This document shows positions 1 through 7,194 of a DNA stretch of 41,443 nucleotides, piece by piece (the first letter of the stretch is position 1; each line of letters begins with the position of its first letter). A model generated the notes under the pieces. It did not search any database, had not been told where the DNA came from, and saw only the letters and a list, made by a program, of their open reading frames with translations. The stretch spans positions 1 through 41,443 of the forward strand of contig NZ_BBYM01000054.1 in assembly GCF_001570405.1 (NCBI RefSeq), written 5' to 3'. A program made the translations under genes and the position numbers. Source of the DNA: Microtetraspora niveoalba. GTDB lineage: Bacteria > Actinomycetota > Actinomycetes > Streptosporangiales > Streptosporangiaceae.

Positions 1-542
1 GGCTCACACCGCCGGTCGCCGCCGCGCTGCTCGCCGGCGCTCTCACCGCCGCCGCCTCCGCCACCGCGGGCGTCCGGTCCGACACGGTGGACGCGGGTCT
101 CGGCAGGATGATCGGTGCCGCGCGGGAGGCGACGCGGGCCGCGCGGGCGATCCCGCCAGCGCTGCTGGCCGTCGCCTGGCTGTCCGTCGCCCTCGGCGCG
201 CTCGTCCTCGCGGCGCCGGGCGCCGTCCCGGTCGCGGGGGGCGCGTCGTGGTGGGCCTTCGCCCCGTTGTGCGCCCCGCCGATCGCCGTCGCCGCACTGC
301 GGATGGCGGGGCGCGGCCCGATCGACCACTCGCTGCCGGTGCTCGACACCCCCGGTGGTCCGGTCCCGCTGGGCCCGCTCTTCTGGGGAGTCACCGGGAT
401 CGACGTGGCCGTGCTCGGCTGCGCCCCCGCGCTCGCCGCCCTGCTGCTCCAGCCCGCGGAGACGGCGGGATTCCTGACGGCCCAGGCGGTCGCGACCGTC
501 CTGATCGTCGGCGACTTCCTCCGGCGCGGCCGCCGGAGGTGA
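1..542 (+). CDS. C-terminal part of a multi-pass membrane protein (gene begins before the window)
   Basis: The open frame is already running at base 3 and ends with TGA at 540-542, so only about 180 C-terminal residues are visible. Alanine/leucine-rich hydrophobic stretches alternate with short Arg-rich loops, giving roughly four membrane segments, and the protein ends in a basic tail (FLRRGRRR). It reminds me of the large actinobacterial DUF6297-type membrane proteins that accompany ABC ATPases, because of the segment with TPGGPVPLGP before the last helices, but this is from memory of the family and not proven. The GTG at 87 is internal to the frame and need not be a start. Function unknown. 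Confidence 0.6.
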   Translation, partial: LTPPVAAALLAGALTAAASATAGVRSDTVDAGLGRMIGAAREATRAARAIPPALLAVAWLSVALGALVLAAPGAVPVAGGASWWAFAPLCAPPIAVAALRMAGRGPIDHSLPVLDTPGGPVPLGPLFWGVTGIDVAVLGCAPALAALLLQPAETAGFLTAQAVATVLIVGDFLRRGRRR

Positions 543-561
543 GGCCCGGGGCCGGGGCCTC
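541..561. terminator. Bidirectional hairpin between convergent genes
   Basis: GAGGCCC (541-547) pairs with GGGCCTC (555-561). The hairpin touches the stop codons of both converging genes and is followed on the plus strand by TATT. It fits a shared terminator. Confidence 0.5.
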
Positions 562-1187
562 TATTCGAGACCCATCGACCTGACGTGACGTTCGGCGATG
601 CCCGGTTCGGGGGGCGTCTCCCCCTTGATCCGGTAGACCCCGTTGCCCCGGGCGAGGATGCCCATGTCGACGAGGTACCGGCGGACGGCGGCGTGGTCCG
701 CCTCGCCGCCCTCGCACCAGGCGCGGAGCCTCTCGTTGACGGCCCGCTCGTCGTACTCCGCCTCCGGATCGAACGAGCGGGCCACCACGTGTTCGAGGAC
801 CGCGCGGCGGCGGCTCTGCCGCGCCGGAAGCTTGATCAGCCGGTCGCCCTGCACGAAGGGCCACAGACCGGACTCCCCGCCCTCGCCGCCGGGTGCCGCG
901 CTCTCCGCCGCCGTCCGGCGCGAGAGGTCCCTGAGCAGCGCGTAGTCCACGTCGAGCCCCTGCCCGCCCGCAACGACCAGTCCGTGCTCCTGGAACCGCC
1001 GGACGGCTCGCGCCGCTTCCTTCGCCGGCACCCCGGCGGCCTCGGCCACCGCGGCGGGAGTGGCCGCTCCGAGCGCGATCGCCGCGAGGACGCGCATCCG
1101 GCTCGGCTGGGCCAGCAGCCCCACCAGAGTCTTGGGGGTCATCGCCGGGTCGAGGGGCGCCTCATCGCCTTTCCGTTCCGCGTGCAC
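561..1187 (-). CDS. Winged-helix regulator with C-terminal DUF2087 domain
   Basis: A 208-residue protein. Residues about 16-70 form an ArsR-like helix-turn-helix (MTPKTLVGLLAQPSRMRVL, then a segment with VPAKEAARAVRRFQEHGLV). Residues about 120-200 match the DUF2087 pattern: a KLPARQSRRRAVLEHVV segment, FDPEAEYDERAVNERL, then a hydrophobic YLVDMGILARGNGVYRIKG end. DUF2087 is common in actinobacterial regulators; its ligand is not known. The frame is open to 1265, but GTG at 1187 is preceded at normal distance by GGGAG, so I start there. An 18-bp perfect palindrome at 1217-1234, just upstream, could be its own operator. It converges on the membrane-protein gene to its left. DNA-binding regulator is likely; targets unknown. 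Confidence 0.8.
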   Translation of the reverse strand: MHAERKGDEAPLDPAMTPKTLVGLLAQPSRMRVLAAIALGAATPAAVAEAAGVPAKEAARAVRRFQEHGLVVAGGQGLDVDYALLRDLSRRTAAESAAPGGEGGESGLWPFVQGDRLIKLPARQSRRRAVLEHVVARSFDPEAEYDERAVNERLRAWCEGGEADHAAVRRYLVDMGILARGNGVYRIKGETPPEPGIAERHVRSMGLE

Positions 1188-1216
1188 GGGATCTCCCTTC
1201 GTTCTCCCTGTCCGTA

Positions 1217-1234
1217 CGGCTCCGGCCGGAGCCG
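1217..1234. promoter_or_regulatory. 18-bp perfect palindrome upstream of the DUF2087 regulator
   Basis: CGGCTCCGGCCGGAGCCG reads the same on both strands and lies 30 bases upstream of the GTG start of the regulator gene. CGTACGG-like words flank it on both sides. The position suits an autoregulatory operator; no experiment supports this. Confidence 0.4.
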
Positions 1235-1386
1235 ATCCCCCGTACGAAGGCACCTCATCGGACAAGGCACGACGGCCGGCACGGGCGTGATCCGGTTCCC
1301 GATCCTCACGCTAGGAGGGCGCCGGGCGGGCGGCAAACGAATTAACGGGCGCCCGGCGACGCGGGCGGGGAGGACGCCGGAGAAGC

Positions 1387-1419
1387 GAAAGCCCCGTTCC
1401 TCACCGGAACGGGGCGTTT
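1387..1419 (-). terminator. Terminator after tRNA-Ala copy 1
   Basis: A perfect 10-bp stem (1391-1400 with 1406-1415, five-base loop), followed on the minus strand by TTTCGCTT. It lies just past the 3' end of the tRNA gene. Confidence 0.8.
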
Positions 1420-1427
1420 CCTTTCGG

Positions 1428-1500
1428 TGGAGCTATGGGGACTCGAACCCCAGACCCCCTCCATGCCATGGAGGTGCGCTACCAGCTGCGCTATAGCCCC
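1428..1500 (-). tRNA. tRNA-Ala(GGC), copy 1
   Basis: The minus strand folds as a 73-nt tRNA. The acceptor stem is GGGGCTA/TAGCTCC with the G3-U70 wobble pair that marks alanine tRNAs, discriminator A73. The anticodon arm is CCTCC-ATGGCAT-GGAGG, so the anticodon is GGC, and the T arm is CTGGG-GTTCGAG-TCCCCA-like. The bases after A73 are CCG, so CCA is not encoded in full. The sequence is identical to the copies at 5828-5900 and 13326-13398. It has its own promoter and terminator. Confidence 0.97.
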
Positions 1501-1544
1501 TTGGTGACGTCCGCGACGGTTTCCCCCTCGCGGCGCCACGCCAG

Positions 1545-1573
1545 TGTATAGGACATCTCGCCCCAGGCAGTAA
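1545..1573 (-). promoter_or_regulatory. Promoter of tRNA-Ala copy 1
   Basis: On the minus strand, -35 TTACTG (1573-1568), a 17-base spacer, then -10 TATACA (1550-1545). The same arrangement precedes the second tRNA-Ala copy, which supports it. Confidence 0.75.
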
Positions 1574-1577
1574 CCGA

Positions 1578-3029
1578 TCAGCCGAGAGAACGTACGCGGC
1601 GGATCAGATCGGCCAGTTCGGCCACGTCGGGGTCCTCGGTGGCCTCGGCGAGGCGGGCCGCGTGCGCCGCCAGGTCGGTGACGCCCAGGCCGAACCGCTC
1701 ACCGCGTTCCGTCCACGGAGACCGCAGATACTCCGCGAAGGCCGCGGCCGCCGCGTCGACCTGGAGCCGGAGCGGCGCCTTCGTCCACAGGTCGCCGCGC
1801 ACGTCCCCGGTCTCCACGCTGCGGCTGACCTCGGCGGGCCTGCGGCTGTCGGGGTCGAGCCAGCGCACCGTCGCCGTCGCGAGCTGCCCGGACGCCCCGG
1901 CCCGGAGCCGTACCCAGTAGAGCGCGGTCACGGAGTGCCCCGGCCCGACCTCTCCGCCGTCGCGCGAGTCGTCGCGGAACTCCTCTGGCGTCAGCTCCCG
2001 GTTCTCGTACCCCAGCAGGCTGTACGACTCGACGGTGGCCGGGTTGAAGACGACCTGCGCCTTGGCGTCGCGGGCGCGGAGGTCGAGGTTGGCCGGGAGC
2101 CGCTCCACGAAGACCTTCCGCGCCTCCTCCTGGCCGCTGACGTAGACGGCGGCGCCGTCGCCGTTGTCGGCGAGCTGCTCCATCAGCTCGTCGCCGTACT
2201 CGCGGCCCACACCGACGCAGAGCAGCGTGACCTGCTTGGCCGCGTAGTCGCCGACCCGGTCGAGGATGGCGCGCCACTGGGTCTCGCCGGTGTTGGCGAG
2301 CCCGTCGGAGAGCAGGATCACCCGGTTGACGGCGACGGACCGGAACGCCCGGGACGCCTCCTGATAACCGGTGACGAGACCGTCCTCCAGGTTGGTCGAG
2401 CCCTCGGTGCGCAGCTCGTCGATCGCGCCGTGGAGCCGCGCCCGCTCCTCCACGGGGGCCATGGGGCTGATCAGCCGCGCGGTGTCGCTGAACGACACGA
2501 TCGACACCTGGTCTCCGGGCATGAGCTGGTCGACGAGCGTGTGCAGGGCGTCGCGCACGAGGTCGAGCCTGCCGGTCTCGGCCATGGACCCGGAGACGTC
2601 CACCACGAACGTCAGATTGGCCGGCCTGCGCTGCTCCGCGCCGACGCCGCGCGTGCGCAGCCCCACCCGGAGCAGCACCGCCCCGTCCGTGCGCGCCCCG
2701 TCCATGTGGACGGCGAAGCCGTTGTCGTCCGGCTCGGCGTAGTCCTGCCCGAAGGAGTTGACGAACTCCTCGATCCTGACCTGGGTCGGCTCGGGCAGCC
2801 TGCCCTCCCGTATGGTCCGGCGGGCGTAGCCGTACGACGCCGTGTCGACGTCGAGGGCGAACGTGGAGATCTGCTCGGCGGTGGCGTCGCGCTCCGGCCT
2901 CGCGGCGGGCGCGGCCTGGTCGCCGGGCGCGGCGCGTCCGGCCGACGACGGCGTTCCCCCGCCTCCGCAGGCGGCGAGGACGACTGAGAGCAGGGCTATC
3001 CCCGCAAGGACCGATAAACGTGGCTTCAT
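1578..3029 (-). CDS. vWA-domain lipoprotein, YfbK type
   Basis: A 483-residue exported lipoprotein. The N-terminus (MKPRLSVLAGIALLSVVLAA then Cys21) has a lipobox LAAC. Residues about 50-130 resemble the domain preceding vWA in YfbK-like proteins (FALDVDTASYGYARRTIREG). The vWA domain follows at about 140-300 with a complete MIDAS: DVSGSM, then Thr in STNLEDG, then Asp in LLSDGLANTG, so it should bind a divalent metal. The last about 150 residues match the DUF3520-like C-terminal region. The frame opens at 3122, but ATG 3029 has GGAGGTG at the right distance and starts the signal peptide. It is transcribed alone. Family members sit on the outer face of the membrane, and their ligands are mostly unknown. 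Confidence 0.88.
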   Translation of the reverse strand: MKPRLSVLAGIALLSVVLAACGGGGTPSSAGRAAPGDQAAPAARPERDATAEQISTFALDVDTASYGYARRTIREGRLPEPTQVRIEEFVNSFGQDYAEPDDNGFAVHMDGARTDGAVLLRVGLRTRGVGAEQRRPANLTFVVDVSGSMAETGRLDLVRDALHTLVDQLMPGDQVSIVSFSDTARLISPMAPVEERARLHGAIDELRTEGSTNLEDGLVTGYQEASRAFRSVAVNRVILLSDGLANTGETQWRAILDRVGDYAAKQVTLLCVGVGREYGDELMEQLADNGDGAAVYVSGQEEARKVFVERLPANLDLRARDAKAQVVFNPATVESYSLLGYENRELTPEEFRDDSRDGGEVGPGHSVTALYWVRLRAGASGQLATATVRWLDPDSRRPAEVSRSVETGDVRGDLWTKAPLRLQVDAAAAAFAEYLRSPWTERGERFGLGVTDLAAHAARLAEATEDPDVAELADLIRRVRSLG

Positions 3030-3189
3030 CCGGCACCTCCGTCGGCTTCCTTTCGCCCTTACGACGCCATCCCGTACGGCGAAGCCGGGCCCGTCACGGA
3101 AGCGACGGCAAAACGTGCTCATCGCGTGACATCAGGTCAGAGGCGATGTCATGGTCCGTCGCCGCTCGGGCGGGAGGCGGCGCGACGGC

Positions 3190-4035
3190 CTACCGGCGGC
3201 CGAGCAGCGTGGAGAGCGTGACCGGGCGAAGTTTCCGCTCCCCGAGCCCGCGCACGATCGCCGGGAGCGCGTCGTCGGTCAGCCCCGAGGGTTTCCCGCC
3301 GCCCAGATGCAGCGCCACGACGGAGCCGCCGCGCACCCCCGCGAGGGTCTGCCGGACGATCGCGTCCGCGGAGGTCGCGAACGCGTCCCCGCTGATCACG
3401 TCCCACTGGACGGGGGTCAGGCCCTCGGCCGCGACCGCCTTGAGCGCCGCCCTGTCGAAGCAGCCTCCCGGAAAGCGGAAGAACCGCGGATGCCGGGGGT
3501 CGAGCCGGTCGAGCAGAGCCTCGGTCCTGCGCAGGCTCCGCCGCATGTCGTCGGTACGGCCCAGGCCGTAGCAGGGAGTGGTGAACGCCTTGTGGTCGTA
3601 CGAATGGTCGGCGACCTCGAACAGGGGGTCGGCGGCGAGGCCGGCCGCCACGCGCGGATAGCGCTCGATCCACAGGCCCGTCATGAAGAACGTCGCGGGC
3701 ACCTTGAGCCGCCGCAACTCCGCGATCAGGCGCGGGTTCGCGTAGGAGTCCACCTCTCCCCGGTCGAGCTGCCCTTCCATGTAGGACGTCATGTCGGCGT
3801 CGAAGGTCAGTGCGACCATGGCGGTCTTCCGCGGCCCGTGGCGTACCGGGTCGAGCGACGAGGCCGCGGGGGACGGGCGCGGAGACGGTTCCGCCGGCCG
3901 CGCGGTCTCCCGGCCCGCGCCCGCGGCCATCGGACGCGGCGCCATGGTGTCCCCTCCGGACGGCACGTGGGCGGCGCATCCGGAGACCAGGAGCACTGAC
4001 ATCAGGAGAGCCGGCCGCCTCAGCATGATCGGCAT
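3190..4035 (-). CDS. Polysaccharide deacetylase (NodB) lipoprotein
   Basis: A 281-residue lipoprotein with a signal peptide ending LVSGC. A Thr/Pro/Ala-rich linker (about 25-65) leads to a NodB deacetylase domain: VALTFDADMTSY (motif 1, metal Asp), HSYDH (motif 2, metal histidines), RFFRFPGG (motif 3) and VVALHLGG (motif 5). Such enzymes remove acetyl groups from peptidoglycan or other cell-surface glycans with a divalent metal. Motif 1 reads DAD rather than the usual DDG/DDP, so the second Asp is kept. No start has a good SD; ATG 4035 or ATG 4026 both give the same signal peptide, and GTG 4065 is possible. It lies 76 bp behind an L,D-transpeptidase on the same strand, so the two may be a wall-modifying pair. 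Confidence 0.85.
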   Translation of the reverse strand: MPIMLRRPALLMSVLLVSGCAAHVPSGGDTMAPRPMAAGAGRETARPAEPSPRPSPAASSLDPVRHGPRKTAMVALTFDADMTSYMEGQLDRGEVDSYANPRLIAELRRLKVPATFFMTGLWIERYPRVAAGLAADPLFEVADHSYDHKAFTTPCYGLGRTDDMRRSLRRTEALLDRLDPRHPRFFRFPGGCFDRAALKAVAAEGLTPVQWDVISGDAFATSADAIVRQTLAGVRGGSVVALHLGGGKPSGLTDDALPAIVRGLGERKLRPVTLSTLLGRR

Positions 4036-4111
4036 CGTACGGCCAGGCGAGGGCGGCGCCGCCACGAAACGCCTGGGGCGACGGCGAGCCCGGCACCCCG
4101 TCCCCTCGGTG

Positions 4112-4654
4112 TCACGGGCCGGTCGGGCCGCCGACGGGACCGCCCGTGTTGTTGATGATCACCGTGTCGCCGATCCGGCTGGAATCGTAGAAGCGGTGGG
4201 CGTCCTCCGTGCTCAGGTGGACGCAGCCGTGGGAGCTGTCGACCTGGCCGATGGCGTCGTCCCAGGGCGCCGCGTGGATGAACAGGCCTGAGCCGGTCAG
4301 GCGCACCGCCCAGTGGACCTCGCGGTCGTAGTAGTTGGGATTACGCGGGTCGCAGGTGATGCTCGCGCTGCACGAAGTCATCCTGATGTCCGCGTCCTTG
4401 CCGATCACGTGGAATGTTCCGTTCGGGGTACGGAAGCCGGGCTTTCCGAAGCCCGCGGTGAAGGTCATCACCGTCCGGCCGTTCTCCGTGACGGTCATCT
4501 GGTGCGTCGCCGCGTCGAGCGTCGTGACCTGGCCGACGGAGGCCGCCCGGGCCGGAGCGAGGCCCAGCGTCAGGGCGGCCGTCAGTGCGCCGGCCAGCGC
4601 GAACCGGGCGGCGTCACGAGCTCGTGTGGGTGAATTTCGGCGCTGGCGGACCAC
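4112..4654 (-). CDS. Secreted L,D-transpeptidase (YkuD domain)
   Basis: A 180-residue protein. Basic N-terminus and hydrophobic stretch (FALAGALTAALTLGLAPARA) give a Sec-type signal peptide ending near residue 38. The rest is a small YkuD domain: GFGKPGFRTPNGTFHVIGK, HWAVRLTGSGLFIHAAPW and the catalytic box SHGCVHLS (Cys at about residue 143, His in IHAAPW). Enzymes of this kind make 3-3 cross-links in peptidoglycan or anchor proteins to it. There is no Ig-like or LysM module, so this is a short form. Start is GTG 4654; its SD is weak. It lies upstream of the deacetylase and diverges from the nuclease-fold gene at 4911. Confidence 0.88.
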   Translation of the reverse strand: MVRQRRNSPTRARDAARFALAGALTAALTLGLAPARAASVGQVTTLDAATHQMTVTENGRTVMTFTAGFGKPGFRTPNGTFHVIGKDADIRMTSCSASITCDPRNPNYYDREVHWAVRLTGSGLFIHAAPWDDAIGQVDSSHGCVHLSTEDAHRFYDSSRIGDTVIINNTGGPVGGPTGP

Positions 4655-4896
4655 TTCTGATCACCGTCGCTCTCTCCACAACCAGAATATTCCGACATCA
4701 CTCCCTCATCGGGAGCAAGTCGGGATAGATGCGGCAAATCTGGGCGAGGAACCCGCCTTCGTGCAACGAACCGGTGGGCGAAGATCGGCCCCCAGGTGAA
4801 ACCCCGAGCGTGCGGGGAGTCCTCATGGGTGGGGCGACGACGCCGTGAGGCCGGCCCTGCGACGGCCCTCGCGGCGAAGACTTACGGGAGGGGCAC

Positions 4897-4911
4897 TAGG
4901 TTCGTATCCCG
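4897..4911 (+). promoter_or_regulatory. -10 box for a leaderless start
   Basis: TAGGTT (4897-4902) ends eight bases before the GTG at 4911. That spacing would start the transcript at or next to the start codon. The only SD-like run, GGGAGGGG at about 4887-4894, is too far away. Confidence 0.5.
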
Positions 4912-5711
4912 TGCGAATCATCAGTCTCAACGCTTGGGGCGGTGCGATGTTCGAAGAACTCGCCCGCTGGCTCGGCACGTGCGGCGCCGACATCCTGTGC
5001 CTCCAGGAGGTGACCCACACCGCGGCGGCCGGCGGTTGGACCCGCTTCGACGACGCCGACCGGTCGTTGCCGCAGCGAGCGAACCTGCTGGCCGACGTCC
5101 GCTCGCTGCTCCCCCGCCACCACGCGCTCTTCACCGCCAGCGACGCCGGGCCGGTCCGCGACCACGAGGGACGTTCGCACCAGCAGGATTTCGGACTGGC
5201 GGCCTTCGTCGCCGAGACGCTTCCCGTCGTCGGCACACGATCGGCGTTCGTGCACGGCGACTACGTCGAACACCAGGATCAATGGCCGACCGACGGTCGC
5301 CCCCGCGCCGCTCAGGCCGTGCGGGTCTTCGACCGCCCGTCGCAGCGGTTCGTCACCGTCGTCCAGGTGCACGGCCTGCGGGACCCGCGCGGGAAGGGCG
5401 ACACTCCCGATCGGCGGGCGCAGGCCAAACGGCTCGCGGACCTCATCACGGTCGCGCGCGAGGACGGCGACCTGACGGTGGTGTGCGGCGACTTCAACCT
5501 GCTGCCCGACAGCGAGACGCACCAGGTCCTCGCGGGGCTCGGGCTGGTCGATCTGGTCCGGGACGCCGACACCAGGACCTCCCGCTATCCCAAGCCGCTA
5601 CGGCATGCGAGTTATCTGCTGATATCCGAGCCCGCCGCCGTCCGGCGATTCGAGATCGTCGCCGAACCCGAAGTGTCCGACCACCGTGCCCTGATGCTCG
5701 ACCTTCACTAG
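4911..5711 (+). CDS. Endonuclease/exonuclease/phosphatase-fold protein
   Basis: A 266-residue protein of the EEP superfamily (DNase I / AP-endonuclease / sphingomyelinase fold). The usual metal and catalytic motifs are in order: LNAWGG (Asn near residue 6), LQEV (Glu at about 30), HGLRDPRGKGDT, GDFNLLPDSETH (catalytic Asp/Asn) and the C-terminal SDHRALMLDLH (Asp-His pair). No signal peptide or membrane segment, so it should be cytosolic. The fold acts on phosphodiester or phosphomonoester bonds; the substrate cannot be read from sequence. GTG 4911 is chosen because the conserved fold begins there (VRIISLNAWGG) and a -10 box sits in position for leaderless expression. It is a single gene, followed by two hairpins. 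Confidence 0.8.
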   Translation: MRIISLNAWGGAMFEELARWLGTCGADILCLQEVTHTAAAGGWTRFDDADRSLPQRANLLADVRSLLPRHHALFTASDAGPVRDHEGRSHQQDFGLAAFVAETLPVVGTRSAFVHGDYVEHQDQWPTDGRPRAAQAVRVFDRPSQRFVTVVQVHGLRDPRGKGDTPDRRAQAKRLADLITVAREDGDLTVVCGDFNLLPDSETHQVLAGLGLVDLVRDADTRTSRYPKPLRHASYLLISEPAAVRRFEIVAEPEVSDHRALMLDLH

Positions 5712-5716
5712 CCGGA

Positions 5717-5741
5717 AGCGCCCGTCCAGCGGCCGGGCGCT
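5717..5741 (+). terminator. Hairpin after the EEP-fold gene
   Basis: AGCGCCCG (5717-5724) pairs with CGGGCGCT (5734-5741), six bases after the TAG stop. No U tract follows, which is usual in actinomycetes. Confidence 0.5.
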
Positions 5742-5756
5742 CCCCGGAAAGACGAA

Positions 5757-5786
5757 ATCCCGTCCGATCAGATGATCGGACGGGAT
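5757..5786. terminator. 14-bp inverted repeat, terminator for tRNA-Ala copy 2
   Basis: ATCCCGTCCGATCA (5757-5770) is the exact reverse complement of 5773-5786, with two bases between. On the minus strand it is followed by TTCGTC. It lies about 40 bases beyond the tRNA and also behind the plus-strand gene, so it can serve both. Confidence 0.65.
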
Positions 5787-5827
5787 CCCGTCGACTTCGA
5801 TCCAGCCGTCTCGAGAACGGCTCTCGG

Positions 5828-5900
5828 TGGAGCTATGGGGACTCGAACCCCAGACCCCCTCCATGCCATGGAGGTGCGCTACCAGCTGCGCTATAGCCCC
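5828..5900 (-). tRNA. tRNA-Ala(GGC), copy 2
   Basis: Identical over all 73 bases to copy 1, including the G3-U70 pair and the GGC anticodon. It has its own promoter (5917-5945) and a downstream 14-bp inverted repeat. It stands alone between two plus-strand genes. Confidence 0.97.
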
Positions 5901-5916
5901 TTGCGACGCAAGTCAG

Positions 5917-5945
5917 TGTATAGGAATCGGCCCTCCGGGCGGTAA
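5917..5945 (-). promoter_or_regulatory. Promoter of tRNA-Ala copy 2
   Basis: Minus strand: -35 TTACCG (5945-5940), a 17-base spacer, -10 TATACA (5922-5917). This matches the copy 1 promoter in both hexamers except one base, while the spacers differ. Confidence 0.75.
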
Positions 5946-6159
5946 CCGAACGCGGCGATGCCACATCCGGGCCCCTGATACGTCCGGGCTTCATGAGCGG
6001 CGAACAGTTCGCCGGCCATCGTGACCTGCCGACCTGGGTGACATGCCGGCGCGGCCGATGCCGAGGACGGGTGCCGGTCCGAGGCGGACGCCGAGCACAT
6101 CGACGACACCGCGGCGTACCTCGTGCGCGTGACCGGGAACCCGGCAAGGATCATTCGGC

Positions 6160-6174
6160 TAGGGTCGGGAGCCG
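6160..6174 (+). promoter_or_regulatory. -10 box for a leaderless start (SMP-30 gene)
   Basis: TAGGGT (6160-6165) ends eight bases before GTG 6174, as at 4897. The 270 bp between the tRNA and this point show no gene. Confidence 0.5.
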
Positions 6175-7001
6175 TGGTCGAGATCGCGTTGAGAACCCGG
6201 GCCGAGGTCGCCGAGAGCCCCACCTGGCTTGCGGAGACGGGCGAGCTGCTCTGGGTGGACATCCCCGCCGCGGAGATCCACCGCTTCTCCCCGTCGACCG
6301 GGTCCGACACCGTACGGCACGCGCCGCAACACGTCGGCGCGGCCAGGCCCCGAGCGAACGGCGGGCTGGTGCTCAACCTGGTCGACGGGGTGGGGCTGCT
6401 CGACCCGGACGGCGGGTTCCGCTGGCTCGCCGATCTGGCGCGCGACGGTGTGCGCGGGAACGACGCGGCGGTCGATCCGCAGGGGCGTCTCTGGGCGGGC
6501 ACCATGCGGTACGACCAGGCGCGGGGCGGCGGTCGGCTCTACCGCGTGGATCCCGACGGCGCGGTCGTCACGGTCCTGGAGAGCGTGACGATCAGCAACG
6601 GCATCGGGTGGAGCCCGGACGGCACGCTGATGTACTACGCCGACACACCCACCGGGCGGGTGGACGTCTTCGACTACGCGCCGAGCGGCGAACTGTCGGG
6701 CCGGCGCGAGTTCGCCGCGATCGACGGCGGCTCTCCGGACGGGCTCACCGTCGACGGGGACGGCTGCGTGTGGGTCGCCGTCTGGGGCGGCGGCCAGGTG
6801 CGCAGGTACGCCCCGGACGGACGGCTGGACCGCGCGGTGGACGTGCCGGTGGACCGGCCGACCGCGTGCGCCTTCGGGGGCCGCGGCCTGACCGATCTCT
6901 ACATCACCTCCGAGTCGAAGGAGGGGCAGCCGCTCGCCGGGTCGCTGTTCGTGCTTCCCGGCGCGGGCGTGGGTCTCCCCGAGCGCCTCTTCGCCGGATA
7001 G
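6174..7001 (+). CDS. SMP-30/gluconolactonase/LRE family protein
   Basis: A 275-residue beta-propeller protein. Family markers in order: AESPTW (metal-binding Glu), NDAAVDPQGRLWAGTM (Asn at the metal site), ISNGIGWSPDG (second Asn) and the SPDGLTVDGDGCVWVAVWGG block with the catalytic Asp. Relatives hydrolyse sugar lactones or other lactones with Ca, Zn or Mn; the substrate here is open. No signal peptide, so cytosolic. An open frame reaches back to 6123, but GTG 6174 fits the family start and the -10 box. It runs alone; no sugar dehydrogenase is adjacent to suggest a pathway. Confidence 0.85.
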   Translation: MVEIALRTRAEVAESPTWLAETGELLWVDIPAAEIHRFSPSTGSDTVRHAPQHVGAARPRANGGLVLNLVDGVGLLDPDGGFRWLADLARDGVRGNDAAVDPQGRLWAGTMRYDQARGGGRLYRVDPDGAVVTVLESVTISNGIGWSPDGTLMYYADTPTGRVDVFDYAPSGELSGRREFAAIDGGSPDGLTVDGDGCVWVAVWGGGQVRRYAPDGRLDRAVDVPVDRPTACAFGGRGLTDLYITSESKEGQPLAGSLFVLPGAGVGLPERLFAG

Positions 7002-7070
7002 CCCGCGCCCCGGACGGGGAGAACCCGCCCCGCACAGGGAACCCGCACCATGGGAGAACGCCCCGGGAAA

Positions 7071-7194
7071 CGGAGCCCGCGGGATCAGGGGTGCTCGCGC
7101 TCCCCCGCGGCGTCGCTCTCCCCCGTCCGACGGAACGGAACCTGCGGGATCAGGGGTGCTCGTACTCCCCCGCGGCGTCGCCCTCCCCCGTCCG
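7071..7194. repeat. 59-bp imperfect direct repeat at the EamA gene end
   Basis: Bases 7071-7129 and 7136-7194 align at 54 of 59 positions. The right copy holds the last codons and the stop of the EamA gene; the left copy is non-coding. The 65-base offset is not a multiple of three. Confidence 0.85.

Noticed and set aside
1662-2987. Long open frame (441 codons) opposite the vWA gene
   Set aside because: It is the mirror of a high-GC coding strand, has no SD or family pattern, and the minus-strand product is a complete lipoprotein.
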